A DNA stretch of 36,533 bases from VBDM01 sp035651815 (GCA_035651815.1 DASRFB010000037.1:1-36533); one strand, 5' to 3'. Counted from the first letter of the stretch, positions 17,783 to 25,372 are shown. Numbers and translations: made by a program. The notes: generated by a model from the letters alone, not told the origin.

Positions 17783-18961
17783 TCAGCGCTCGACGGCCAG
17801 GGCCACGCCCATGCCGCCTCCGATGCAGAGCGACGCCAGTCCCTTTCTGGCATCGCGCCGAATCATTTCATGGATCAGCGTCACGAGAATGCGGCAGCCC
17901 GATGCGCCGATCGGATGGCCGAGCGCGATCGCGCCGCCGTTGACGTTGATCTTCGACGTGTCCCAGCCCATCTGCTTGTTCACCGCGATCGCCTGGGCGG
18001 CGAAGGCCTCGTTGATCTCCATGAGATCGAGGTCCTTGGTGGTCCAATCGGCACGGGAGAGGGCGAGCTTGCTCGCCGGCACCGGTCCCATGCCCATGAT
18101 CTTCGGGTCGACGCCCGCGGTCGCGTAGGCCTTCACGCGCGCGAGCGGCTTCAACCCGAGCTTCTCCGCGGTGCGCGCCGACATGACGACCACGGCGGCC
18201 GCGCCGTCGTTGATGCCCGAGGCGTTGCCCGCGGTCACGCTGCCGGCCTTGTCGAACGCGGGCTTCAGGCCCGCGAGCCCCTCGGCCGTCGTCCCGTGCT
18301 TGGGGTACTCGTCGGCGTCGAAGGCGAGCGGAGGGCCCTTGCGCTGCGGGATCTCGATCGGCACGATCTCGTCCTTGAAGCGCCCCGCCTTCTGCGCGGC
18401 CTCGGCCTTCTGCTGCGACTTCGCCGCGAACTCGTCCTGCTCCGCGCGCGACACCTGGTGCTGCTTCGCGACGTTCTCGGCGGTGACGCCCATGTGGTAC
18501 TGGTTGAAGACGTCCCACAGGCCGTCGTTGATCATGGTATCGACGAGCTTCGCGTCGCCCATGCGGAAGCCTTCGCGCGAGCCCATCAGCACGTGCGGCG
18601 CGAGGCTCATGCTCTCCTGGCCGCCCGCGACCACGATCTCCGAGTCGCCCGCCTTGATCGCCTGCGCCGCGAGCGCGACCGCGCGCAGCCCCGAGCCGCA
18701 TACCATGTTGATGGTCATCGCGGGCGACGTGTCCGGGATGCCCGCGCGGATCGACGCCTGGCGCGCGCCGTTCATGCCGATGCCGGCGGTGAGGATCTGA
18801 CCCATGATCACTTCCGAGACTTGCTCGGGCTTGAGGCGCGCCCGGGAGAGAACCGCCTTGATCACGTGCGCGCCGAGGTCGGCCGCGGGAATCTTCGAGA
18901 GCGTGCCGCCGAACTTGCCGATGGCGGTGCGTCCTGCCGCAACGATCACTACGTCATTCAT
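17783..18961 (-). CDS. phaA: PhaA, acetyl-CoA acetyltransferase (beta-ketothiolase)
   Basis: The 392-residue thiolase is full length. The acyl-accepting Cys88 is in VCGSG, His349 in GHPIGASG, and the second catalytic Cys379 in LCIGGGMG; NEAFA precedes the His motif. It condenses two acetyl-CoA to acetoacetyl-CoA, the first step of PHB synthesis. It lies 27 bases after phaC and 52 bases before the operon phaB, all on one strand, so the three are probably cotranscribed. The sequence alone cannot exclude a role in acetoacetyl-CoA breakdown as well. Confidence 0.95.
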   Translation of the reverse strand: MNDVVIVAAGRTAIGKFGGTLSKIPAADLGAHVIKAVLSRARLKPEQVSEVIMGQILTAGIGMNGARQASIRAGIPDTSPAMTINMVCGSGLRAVALAAQAIKAGDSEIVVAGGQESMSLAPHVLMGSREGFRMGDAKLVDTMINDGLWDVFNQYHMGVTAENVAKQHQVSRAEQDEFAAKSQQKAEAAQKAGRFKDEIVPIEIPQRKGPPLAFDADEYPKHGTTAEGLAGLKPAFDKAGSVTAGNASGINDGAAAVVVMSARTAEKLGLKPLARVKAYATAGVDPKIMGMGPVPASKLALSRADWTTKDLDLMEINEAFAAQAIAVNKQMGWDTSKINVNGGAIALGHPIGASGCRILVTLIHEMIRRDARKGLASLCIGGGMGVALAVER

Positions 18962-18988
18962 TTCAGTCTCCGTGTCGGTCTCGGTTCA

Positions 18989-20683
18989 TCAGACGATTCG
19001 GTGCTTGACGTACCGGCCGGGCGCGGGCTCGAGTGGCTTGTGCCGCGTGCTCCCGAGGGACCTGCGGGCCTTCACGCGTCGGCCGCCGTGAGGAGAGAGC
19101 CAGGTGCTCCAGTCGGTCCACCAGCTCCCTCGCTGTTCGACCGCTTTTTGGAACCATGTATCCGGATCTGGGGGCAAATTCCCACCGATCCAGTGGCTGC
19201 GGCGGCTTTTCGCCGCGGGATTGATCACTCCGGCGACGTGGCCGCTCGCGCCCAGCACGAAGCGAAGCTCGCCGCCGAGCAGCCCGGTCGAGCGGTACGC
19301 CGTGCGCCAGGGAACGATGTGGTCCTCGCGCGTGGCGAGGAGATACGCGGGCGTCTTCGCCGCGCCGAGATCGATCGGGCTTCCGAGCATGGTGACGCGC
19401 CCGGGCTCGCGCAGCGCGTTCTCGAGGTACGTACGCCGCACGTACTGGCAATACATCGGGCCGGGCAGGTTGGTCGAGTCGGCGTTCCAGTAGAGCAGGT
19501 CGAACGCCTCGGGCGGCCTGCCCTTCAGGTAGTTGTTGACGACGTAGGACCACACCAGGTCGTTCGCGCGCAGCGCCGAGAAGACGAACGCGAGCTCGCG
19601 TCCCGGCATGATGCCGCCGTTGCCGATCGCCGCTTCGCGCACGGCGATGCTCGCGTCGTCGATGAAGAGCCCGATGTCGCCCGTGTCCGAGAAGTCGAGC
19701 ATGGAGGCGAGGTAGGTCGCGCTCGCGACCTCGTTCTCGCCGCGCGCCGCGAGCACGGCGAGCGCGGCGCCCAGCATCGTGCCGCCGACGCAGAAGCCGA
19801 GCGCGTTCACCGCGTCCACCCCCGCGATGTCGCGCGCGACGTCGATCGCGCGCAGCACGCCGAGCTCCAGGTAGTCGTCCCAGCCGTAGCGGCCCTGCTC
19901 GGGTCCGACGTTGCGCCACGACACCATGTATACGGTGTGCCCCTGCTCCACCGCGTAGCGCACGAACGAGTTCTCGGGCTTGAGATCGAGGATGTAGAAC
20001 TTGTTGATGCACGGCGGGATCATCACGAGCGGCCGCTCGTGCACGGTTTCCGTCTGCGGCGCGTACTGGATGAGCTGCATCAGCTCGTTCTCGTGCACGA
20101 CGGCGCCCGGCGTGACGGCGAGATTGCGGCCGACCTCGAACTGGTTCTCGTCGGTGGTCGAGATGCGGCCCTTGTGCGCGTCCTCGATCAGATTGAGCAC
20201 GCCCTTCGTGAGGCTCTCGCCGCCGGTCTCGAGCGCGAGCCGGATCGCCTCGGGGTTGGTCGCGACGAAGTTCGCCGGGCTGAGCGCGTCGATCATCTGC
20301 CGGGTCGCGAAGCGCAGCCGTTCCTTCGCGTGCGGCTCGGCGTCGATCGCCTCGACGCAGTCGCAGAGGAAGCGCGCGTTGATCTCGTAGCTCCTGCGCA
20401 GGTAGTCGAACCAGGGACTGGAGCGCCATGCCGGCGACGCGAAGCGCGGGTCGGCGGGCGCTTCCGGGTCGGCGCCCGCGCCGCGAGAAAGCGCGGATTG
20501 CCACAGCGACAGATGACGCCGCGAGAACTCGGCCTGCAGGCTCGCAAGCTTCGCCGCCGAGGCCTCGAGCGGCTCGCGCGGCCCGCCTGCGCCCTGTGCC
20601 GCCATCGCGCCGAGAAAATTCTGCAGCAGCGCCTGACCGGCGCGGTAGAACTCCTCGGCTGCGAATGGTGCGGCTCCGGTCAA
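18989..20683 (-). CDS. phaC: PhaC, class I poly(3-hydroxyalkanoate) synthase
   Basis: The protein is a class I PHA synthase with the lipase-like box GFCVGG (catalytic Cys about residue 298), an Asp in TREDHIVPW and a His in GASGHVAGVINP. It also has SWRN, NDLVW and the C-terminal EPAGRYVK-like end (EPAPGRYVKHRIV). It polymerises (R)-3-hydroxybutyryl-CoA on granule surfaces. I chose the TTG at 20683 because GGAG stands seven bases before it. An upstream in-frame GTG at 20740 lies before the predicted transcription start (about 20720) and has no ribosome binding site. With the TTG the protein has 564 residues, slightly shorter than the usual 580-600. It is the first gene of phaC-phaA-phaB. Confidence 0.9.
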   Translation of the reverse strand: MTGAAPFAAEEFYRAGQALLQNFLGAMAAQGAGGPREPLEASAAKLASLQAEFSRRHLSLWQSALSRGAGADPEAPADPRFASPAWRSSPWFDYLRRSYEINARFLCDCVEAIDAEPHAKERLRFATRQMIDALSPANFVATNPEAIRLALETGGESLTKGVLNLIEDAHKGRISTTDENQFEVGRNLAVTPGAVVHENELMQLIQYAPQTETVHERPLVMIPPCINKFYILDLKPENSFVRYAVEQGHTVYMVSWRNVGPEQGRYGWDDYLELGVLRAIDVARDIAGVDAVNALGFCVGGTMLGAALAVLAARGENEVASATYLASMLDFSDTGDIGLFIDDASIAVREAAIGNGGIMPGRELAFVFSALRANDLVWSYVVNNYLKGRPPEAFDLLYWNADSTNLPGPMYCQYVRRTYLENALREPGRVTMLGSPIDLGAAKTPAYLLATREDHIVPWRTAYRSTGLLGGELRFVLGASGHVAGVINPAAKSRRSHWIGGNLPPDPDTWFQKAVEQRGSWWTDWSTWLSPHGGRRVKARRSLGSTRHKPLEPAPGRYVKHRIV

Positions 20684-20726
20684 CCCTTTGCTCCAGGGCG
20701 GCCCGAAGGCCGCAGAACGGTACGGA

Positions 20727-20756
20727 ATATTGCACCGCACAACACGTCGAAGTCAA
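20727..20756 (-). promoter_or_regulatory. Putative sigma-70 promoter of phaCAB
   Basis: On the minus strand TTGACT (complement of 20751-20756) is followed after 18 bases by CAATAT (complement of 20727-20732). The predicted start near 20720 lies upstream of the TTG at 20683 but downstream of the GTG at 20740. The -10 overlaps GCAATATT, shared with the phasin promoter region. Confidence 0.5.
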
Positions 20757-20777
20757 GAAACGTATCTCTTTGATGAC

Positions 20778-20787
20778 ATTACGTAAT
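20778..20787. promoter_or_regulatory. Palindrome ATTACGTAAT between phaC and a LuxR gene
   Basis: A perfect 10-bp palindrome in an AT-richer patch lies about 22 bases upstream of the phaC -35 and 174 bases upstream of the divergent LuxR gene. It could be an operator for either. No other copy was seen. Confidence 0.3.
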
Positions 20788-20960
20788 TCAGCATGGCGCT
20801 CGAACCGCCATCGTTCCAGCCTGTCCGGAAAGCCCTGACGCGATCTATCGGCGTGTTTTCAGCCCGGAAATCTTGCGGCGGGGGCGCGAAAGCGTACAGT
20901 GACGTTCCGGGGGCGGCCGGCTGAATGCTGCAGTCGGCGCCGGGAAGAAAGAAGGCGCGC

Positions 20961-21704
20961 ATGAACGCGCAGGACAACTCTTGGATCCGGCGGGTGATGA
21001 CGGTCGGCTCGTTCGCCGACCTGAAGGACGAGCTCGCGCGCACCGGCGCGGGCCTCGGCTTCGCCCACTACAGTTTTCGCGCGCGCTACCCGAACCTGCG
21101 CACGGGCTTCAACGAGATCTGCTTCGACAACTGCCCGAACGGATGGCGCCGTTACTATCTGAAACAGGGCGCGGGCGCCGAAAGCGATCCGGTGCGCGCG
21201 CGGGCGCAGCAGCAGACGACGCCCGTGCTGTGGCGCGAGCTGATGCCGCAGGCGCCGACGCTCGTACGCAAGGCGCGGGAGTTCGGTTTCGCCACGGGCA
21301 TCATCTTCCCGACGCACGGACCCGCGGGTCAGTGGAGCGCCCTGACGCTGATCAGCTTGCAGGGCGGCGTCGACACCGAGCGCGCCATCCTCGACATGAT
21401 GGCCGAGGCGCATCTGCTCGCGGTGTACGTACACGACGCCTGCGCGCGCATCATCCGCCGGCGACTCGAGGGCTCGGTCTCGGTATCGCAGCCGGCGCCG
21501 GACATGGCGCTCAGCCGGCGCGAGCGCGAATGCCTGGTCCTCGCGGCGCGCGGCAAGACCGCGGCCGAGATCGGCAGGAGCCTCGAGATCTCCGAGCGCA
21601 CCGTGACTTTTCACCTCACCAACGCGCGCCGGAAGCTCGGGACGGCGAGCTCGCCGCACGCGGTCGTGCGCGCGGTGTCCCTGGGGCTCATCGCCGCCGG
21701 CTGA
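20961..21704 (+). CDS. LuxR-family regulator with autoinducer-binding domain (solo 2)
   Basis: The 247-residue protein starts at the ATG at 20961 with AAGAAGG five bases upstream; an in-frame ATG at 20925 has no such site. The ligand domain keeps the conserved pocket residues of acyl-homoserine-lactone receptors: W62, Y66, D76-P77 and W91. The C-terminal helix-turn-helix is intact (LSRRERECLVLAARGKTAAE, SERTVTFHLTNARRKLG). No LuxI-type synthase is in the window. It is divergent from phaC and a clear homologue of the LuxR gene at the other end of the PHB cluster, sharing FDNCP, THGP-like and ISPAP/SQPAPD segments. Control of PHB genes is plausible but unproven. Confidence 0.87.
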   Translation: MNAQDNSWIRRVMTVGSFADLKDELARTGAGLGFAHYSFRARYPNLRTGFNEICFDNCPNGWRRYYLKQGAGAESDPVRARAQQQTTPVLWRELMPQAPTLVRKAREFGFATGIIFPTHGPAGQWSALTLISLQGGVDTERAILDMMAEAHLLAVYVHDACARIIRRRLEGSVSVSQPAPDMALSRRERECLVLAARGKTAAEIGRSLEISERTVTFHLTNARRKLGTASSPHAVVRAVSLGLIAAG

Positions 21705-21793
21705 CGCCGGAACTCGCAGGGCGCTTTTCGATCCAACGCACGGGTACCCTTCGCCGGTCCCCCCCGGATGGCGACGTGCTCTGCGGAGTGGTC

Positions 21794-22012
21794 ATGGAAG
21801 CGATCGCGGCCTCGTTCGTCCGGTGCGTGAGGTGCCAGCGCGATTTCCGTTCGCCCGTGAGCTTCACGACGCTGGAGGACTTCGAGCGCGCCGCCGGCAT
21901 CGGCATGATCGCGCAATGTCCCAGCTGCTTCACGATCTTCGAGTGCAACGGCAGCAACATGTACTGCGAGCTCGCGCCGCGCGACCAGCACGCCGGCCCC
22001 GCGTCGTACTAG
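21794..22012 (+). CDS. Small protein with two CxxC pairs (zinc-ribbon-like)
   Basis: The 72-residue ORF starts at the ATG at 21794 with GGAG five bases upstream. It has CVRC near residue 11 and CPSC near residue 42, plus further Cys at 51 and 58, suggesting a bound metal ion. The rest is short and polar. I recognise no named family. It follows the second LuxR gene by 89 bases on the same strand and may be cotranscribed. Function unknown. Confidence 0.6.
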   Translation: MEAIAASFVRCVRCQRDFRSPVSFTTLEDFERAAGIGMIAQCPSCFTIFECNGSNMYCELAPRDQHAGPASY

Positions 22013-22098
22013 CCCGTTCCCAGCCGGCGCTTCATCGAGCCGGTGATCGACTGCCGCGTCTCGGCGTATCGGGCCCAGGGATCTTGCGTCCGCGCGGA

Positions 22099-22434
22099 TC
22101 AGCCCTTGGCGCCGGGCTCTCGCGCGGGCGTCGAATGATCCCCGCCGCCGGTGCCCGGGCGCGGCTGGCCGGTCGACTCCTCCTGCTTGCTCAATTCCTT
22201 CGACGGCGGCTCTGCCGCGTTGCTCGTGCCGCTGTTCGCCGAGGGCGCCTGCGGCTGGGTCGCGCCGCTCGAGGGCTGGTTCACTTCCGCCGGCGGCGCG
22301 CTCGAGCCCGACGGCGGCGGTGCGGCGGGCGCCTTTGCCTGCGGCCCGCTCGCGGGAGTCTGGTCGGCCGTACGGTTGCACGCGCCCACCGCGGCGAGCG
22401 TGACGATCATCAAGGCAAGCGCTGCATTTCTCAT
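22099..22434 (-). CDS. Small Pro/Ser-rich lipoprotein
   Basis: The 111-residue ORF starts at the ATG at 22434 (AAGGAG five bases upstream). It has a lipoprotein signal with the Cys in AVGAC (ALALMIVTLAAVGACNRT). The mature part is low-complexity, rich in Pro, Ser, Ala and Gly, and looks disordered. It starts 10 bases after ku and is the last gene of the sigma-54 operon that begins at 25174. No functional motif. Confidence 0.7.
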   Translation of the reverse strand: MRNAALALMIVTLAAVGACNRTADQTPASGPQAKAPAAPPPSGSSAPPAEVNQPSSGATQPQAPSANSGTSNAAEPPSKELSKQEESTGQPRPGTGGGDHSTPAREPGAKG

Positions 22435-22444
22435 CGCATCTCCT

Positions 22445-23359
22445 TCATCTGGAAGCCGACGCATGGCGGCGATGCCGCTCGCCGGCGCCGTTCGATTTGT
22501 GCGCGCGCCGCGAGGCGCGCCCGTGCGCCGCCGCGGGCCGGCGCTGCCGCCCCGCGTGCGAGCGCCCCTTCTCCTCGACGCTGCGCTTGAGCAGGGCCAT
22601 CAGGTCGATCACCTCGGCGCCCCTGGAAGGCCGCTCCTTCGCCTCGGGCTCCGTGATCTCCTCGGTCTGGCCGGCCTTCACCTTCTCCTCGACGCGCGCG
22701 AGGATGTCCTCGCGATAGGTGTCGCGGTAGCGCTTCGGGTCCCACTTCTCCGACATGCCTTCGACCAGGCGTAGCGCCATGTCGACCTCCTTCGGGCTCG
22801 GCTTGGCGCTCTTCAGCGACGCGTCGAGGCCGATCTCGTCCAGCGGGCGTATCTCGTCGGCGTAGCGCAGGACGACGAGCGCGAGCGCTCCTTCCATCGG
22901 CGTGACCAGCGCGAGGTGCGCGCGCGTGCGGATCACGACGTTCGCGACGCCCGCCTTGCCCGAGCGCTCGAGCGTGTCGCGCAGCAGCACGTAGCCCTTC
23001 TCGCCGCGCTTGAGCGGCGCGAGGTAGTACGGCGTCTCGAAGTAGAGCGGCTGGATCTGCGCGGCGTCGACGAAGGCGACGATGTCCACGGTCTGCGTGG
23101 CCTCGACGTTGGCGCGGCGGAAGTCCTCGTCCGAGAGCACGACGTAGCGGTCCTTCTCGTACTCGTAGCCCTTGACCACCTGCTCCCAGGGCACTTCCTT
23201 GCCGGTCTCCTTGTTCACGCGCTTGTAGCCGACCGGCGAGAGGTCGCGCTTGTCGAGCATGCTGAAGGAGAGCTCCTTCTTTTTCTCGGCCGGATACAGC
23301 CCGACCGGAATGTTCACCAGGCCGAAGCTGATCGCGCCTTTCCAGAGAGCTCTTGGCAT
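22445..23359 (-). CDS. ku: Ku, DNA-end-binding protein of non-homologous end joining
   Basis: The 304-residue protein opens with MPRALWKGAISFGLVNIPVG, the hallmark start of bacterial Ku. The core beta-barrel continues with SFSMLDKRD, VGYKRVNKETGKEV and DIVAFVDAAQIQPLYFE. The C-terminus is a basic tail rich in Arg, His and Lys, as in Ku proteins that bind DNA internally. Ku homodimers bind double-strand ends and recruit LigD; no ligD is in the window. It sits 25 bases behind a ferritin gene in the DUF1328-led operon, downstream of a sigma-54 promoter. That context suggests repair induced under stress or stationary conditions. Confidence 0.95.
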   Translation of the reverse strand: MPRALWKGAISFGLVNIPVGLYPAEKKKELSFSMLDKRDLSPVGYKRVNKETGKEVPWEQVVKGYEYEKDRYVVLSDEDFRRANVEATQTVDIVAFVDAAQIQPLYFETPYYLAPLKRGEKGYVLLRDTLERSGKAGVANVVIRTRAHLALVTPMEGALALVVLRYADEIRPLDEIGLDASLKSAKPSPKEVDMALRLVEGMSEKWDPKRYRDTYREDILARVEEKVKAGQTEEITEPEAKERPSRGAEVIDLMALLKRSVEEKGRSHAGRQRRPAAAHGRASRRAHKSNGAGERHRRHASASR

Positions 23360-23384
23360 GGCCGGGACGACACGCGCCTGCGCG

Positions 23385-23927
23385 TCACCGCTCCATTCCC
23401 TCGAGCAGGCTCACCAGGTCCTCGGCGTGCTCCTCCTCCTTGGCGAGGATCTGCTCCATGAGCCGCCGCGTCGTCGGGTCCTGGCTGCCGAAGTAGTTCA
23501 CCATCTCCTTGTAGCTGTCGATGGCGATGCGCTCGGCGACCAGGTCCTCCGTGATCATGTCGGTCAGCGAGTCGCCCTCGACGTACTCGGCGTGGCTGCG
23601 GGCCGCGAGGCCTTGCGGCGAGAGGTCGGGCTCGCCGCCGAGCTGCACGATGCGCTGCGCGATCTGGTCGGCGTGCTCCTGCTCCTCGGCCGCGTGCTCG
23701 GCGAACTCGGCGGCGACCGCCTCGGCGTTGATGCCCTTCGCCATGAAGTAGTGGCGCTTGTAGCGCAGCGTGCACACGATCTCGGTGGCGAGCGCCTCGT
23801 TGAGCAGCTTGATCACGGTGCCGCGGTCGGCGGCGTAGCCGGGCGTGATCGCGCCGTTCTCGATGTGCTCGCGCGCGCGCTTGCGCAGCGTCTGGATGTC
23901 GGTGATGAAAGCGGATTCGTTGGCCAT
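23385..23927 (-). CDS. Ferritin-like di-iron protein (bacterioferritin family)
   Basis: The 180-residue protein starts at the ATG at 23927 with AGGAGG six bases upstream. It is a four-helix ferritin-like fold with the expected metal ligands: Glu49 in EALATEI, ExxH (E82/H85) in EEQEHAD, Glu132 in AERIAID and ExxH (E164/H167) in KEEEHAED. It resembles bacterioferritin/DPS-like proteins that oxidise Fe(II) and store iron, thereby limiting peroxide damage. I see no clear heme-ligating Met. It lies between yqjK-like and ku in one operon. Iron sequestration beside a DNA-end-binding protein fits protection of DNA. Confidence 0.88.
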   Translation of the reverse strand: MANESAFITDIQTLRKRAREHIENGAITPGYAADRGTVIKLLNEALATEIVCTLRYKRHYFMAKGINAEAVAAEFAEHAAEEQEHADQIAQRIVQLGGEPDLSPQGLAARSHAEYVEGDSLTDMITEDLVAERIAIDSYKEMVNYFGSQDPTTRRLMEQILAKEEEHAEDLVSLLEGMER

Positions 23928-23944
23928 AGTCTTCCTCCTGGCGG

Positions 23945-24283
23945 TCATCGGTAATGGGCGGGGCCGCCGCGCCCGAAGCCGCCGCCCACGCGGTACAGCA
24001 TCCGGCCGAACGCCCACCACTTGGCGGCGAACCGGGCCCAGCGCAACGCGAGGAACAGCTTCCCGAGGACCCGGCCGCGCGAGATCAGCAGCAGCGCGCT
24101 CGCGATCGCGAGCAGCGCCGTCGCCTGGCTGCGCAGCCGCTCGCCCGCATGGCGCGCGACCTCGAACGCGTGGACGGGACCGCGCCAGGCCGAGAGCTGC
24201 CGCTCGAGCTCCAGGCGCTGCGACGCGATCCGATTCTGCAGGCGCTCGCGCCGCTCGGCGAGCTCCCGGGACCTCAGCCTCAT
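23945..24283 (-). CDS. YqjK-like protein
   Basis: This is a 112-residue basic protein whose N-terminus reads LRSRELAERRERLQNRIASQ, as in YqjK-like proteins. It has one hydrophobic segment near 54-68 (TALLAIASALLLISRG) and a Trp/Arg-rich end (FAAKWWAFGRMLYRVGGG). Its ATG overlaps the stop of the YqjE-like gene as ATGA, suggesting coupled translation. The order DUF883-YqjE-YqjK matches the yqjD-yqjE-yqjK cluster of enterobacteria. Molecular role unknown. Confidence 0.75.
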   Translation of the reverse strand: MRLRSRELAERRERLQNRIASQRLELERQLSAWRGPVHAFEVARHAGERLRSQATALLAIASALLLISRGRVLGKLFLALRWARFAAKWWAFGRMLYRVGGGFGRGGPAHYR

Positions 24284-24681
24284 CGCAAGTGCTCGATGTC
24301 GGTCGCCAGCTCGTGCAGCGTGGCCTTGAACGCCTGGCCCTTCGCCTTCGCCTTCTTCACGAACACCGCCCAGAGCACCGCCGCGCCGGCGACGAGAACG
24401 AGCGCGATGATGCCCGGCGCCCACAGCCGGTACGGCGTGTCCCAGAACGCGGCGACGACGAGGAAGGCGGCGAACACGATGCCCAGGAACAGCGCGAGCA
24501 GCGCGAGCGCGGCGACCAGCGCCAGCTCGATCAGCCGCGACTGCTCCTCGGAGAGCTCGGTGACGAGCAGCTCGAGCCGCGAGTGGACGATCTCCACCGA
24601 CGTCCGGGCGATGCCCTTCAGCGAGTCGATGATTCCGCTCGCCTGAGCCCGGCCGGCGGCGATCTCTTCGCGCACCATCAT
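24280..24681 (-). CDS. YqjE-like membrane protein (phage-holin/Holin-X family)
   Basis: The 133-residue protein has an amphipathic N-terminal half (SLKGIARTSVEIVHSRLELL) and two membrane helices at about 52-78 and 88-110, ending in a basic cytoplasmic tail (VKKAKAKGQAF). This matches the YqjE/putative Holin-X family, which are ordinary inner-membrane proteins despite the name. It lies 12 bases after the DUF883 gene and overlaps the YqjK-like gene. The set is associated with stationary phase in enterobacteria. Confidence 0.8.
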   Translation of the reverse strand: MMVREEIAAGRAQASGIIDSLKGIARTSVEIVHSRLELLVTELSEEQSRLIELALVAALALLALFLGIVFAAFLVVAAFWDTPYRLWAPGIIALVLVAGAAVLWAVFVKKAKAKGQAFKATLHELATDIEHLR

Positions 24682-24693
24682 GTCCTTGCTTGC

Positions 24694-24993
24694 CTAGCGG
24701 CGCGTCATCAGGATCCCGATCAGCAAGCCGGCCGCGGCCGCGATGCCGAGGGACTTCCACGGGTTCATGCGCACGTACTCGTCGGTGAGCTCGGCGGCCT
24801 GCTTCGCTCCGTCCGTGACGGCGCTCTGCGCCTGCGTGAGCTGCTGCCTCGCGTTCTGCATCCTGGCGCCGATCTTGTTGCCGACATCCCTCACCATTTC
24901 GCCGGCATCGGCCGCGGTTCCTTCAATGCTGCGTGCCACTTTGTCGCTCCTTCTCTGCAGCCCCTCGGGGCTCTTCATCACATCGCTTTCCAC
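24694..24993 (-). CDS. DUF883 (YqjD/ElaB family) membrane-anchored stress protein
   Basis: The 99-residue protein starts at a GTG at 24993, preceded by AGGAGG six bases upstream; an ATG at 24978 is an alternative. A long amphipathic helix with many Ala, Gln, Asp and Lys is followed by a C-terminal membrane segment (YVRMNPWKSLGIAAAAGLLI). The motif VRxNPWxSLGIAA is diagnostic of DUF883. In E. coli the homologues YqjD, ElaB and YgaM are stationary-phase inner-membrane proteins, and YqjD has been reported to bind ribosomes. It is the second gene of the operon, 19 bases behind DUF1328. Confidence 0.88.
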   Translation of the reverse strand: MESDVMKSPEGLQRRSDKVARSIEGTAADAGEMVRDVGNKIGARMQNARQQLTQAQSAVTDGAKQAAELTDEYVRMNPWKSLGIAAAAGLLIGILMTRR

Positions 24994-25012
24994 TTTGCGC
25001 CTCCTTGCGTTG

Positions 25013-25174
25013 CTAACTTCGCATGATCCCCAGCACGAACGTGACGATGAAGATCACCAGAAAAATGAAGAACAGGATCTTGCCGATCTCGACCGCGCCC
25101 GCGGCGATGCCGCCGAAGCCGAAGATCGCTGCGATCAGGGCGATCACGAAGAACACTGCGGCCAGCTGCAACAT
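25013..25174 (-). CDS. DUF1328 (UPF0391/YtjA family) small membrane protein
   Basis: The 53-residue protein has two hydrophobic helices (LAAVFFVIALIAAIFGFGGI and IGKILFFIFLVIFIVTFVLG) and the family pattern FGFGGIAAGAVEIGKILF. The start at 25174 is preceded by AAGGAG. Function unknown; members are common in stress-induced sets. It is the first gene of a seven-gene run (25174 to 22099). A sigma-54 promoter lies 64-79 bases upstream and a pair of palindromic sites about 165-200 bases upstream. A second copy occurs at 33570-33743. Confidence 0.9.
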   Translation of the reverse strand: MLQLAAVFFVIALIAAIFGFGGIAAGAVEIGKILFFIFLVIFIVTFVLGIMRS

Positions 25175-25237
25175 ATTGATCTCCTTGTGACGGAGGCGAA
25201 TGACTTCCCGCCTCCCGTTTCGCCCCGCACGGTCCAC

Positions 25238-25253
25238 TGCAAGCTCCGTGCCG
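25238..25253 (-). promoter_or_regulatory. Sigma-54 promoter of the DUF1328-to-ku operon
   Basis: The minus strand reads CGGCACGGAGCTTGCA, with GG and GC separated by ten bases. This is a near match to TGGCACG-N4-TTGCA. The predicted start is near 25227, about 53 bases before the ATG at 25174. Confidence 0.8.
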
Positions 25254-25339
25254 CGCGCGCTGCGTCCCGGCGGACGGGACACAGGGCTCTTTTACAAGGG
25301 TAATTTTCGGTGCGCCCCGGACTCGCGGCGCTCGGCGCC

Positions 25340-25372
25340 GGAAGGATTTGCAGGAGCGCGGTAAGAGTTACA
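25340..25372. promoter_or_regulatory. Paired activator sites (UAS) upstream of DUF1328
   Basis: GTAAGAGTTACA at 25361-25372 is a perfect GTAA-N3-TTAC palindrome followed by A. A degenerate copy, GGAAGGATTTGC, is at 25340-25351, 21 bases away. They lie 113-145 bases upstream of the predicted start, the usual distance for an RpoN-activator enhancer. Confidence 0.6.

Noticed and set aside
20684..20740. GTG at 20740 as the phaC start
   Set aside because: It has no ribosome binding site and lies upstream of the predicted transcription start.
17615..20773. Very long plus-strand open frame opposite phaA and phaC
   Set aside because: It has no recognisable domain and is antisense to two certain enzymes with intact active sites.
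13870..22012. A luxI-type synthase to match the LuxR genes
   Set aside because: No frame in the region reads as an autoinducer synthase.
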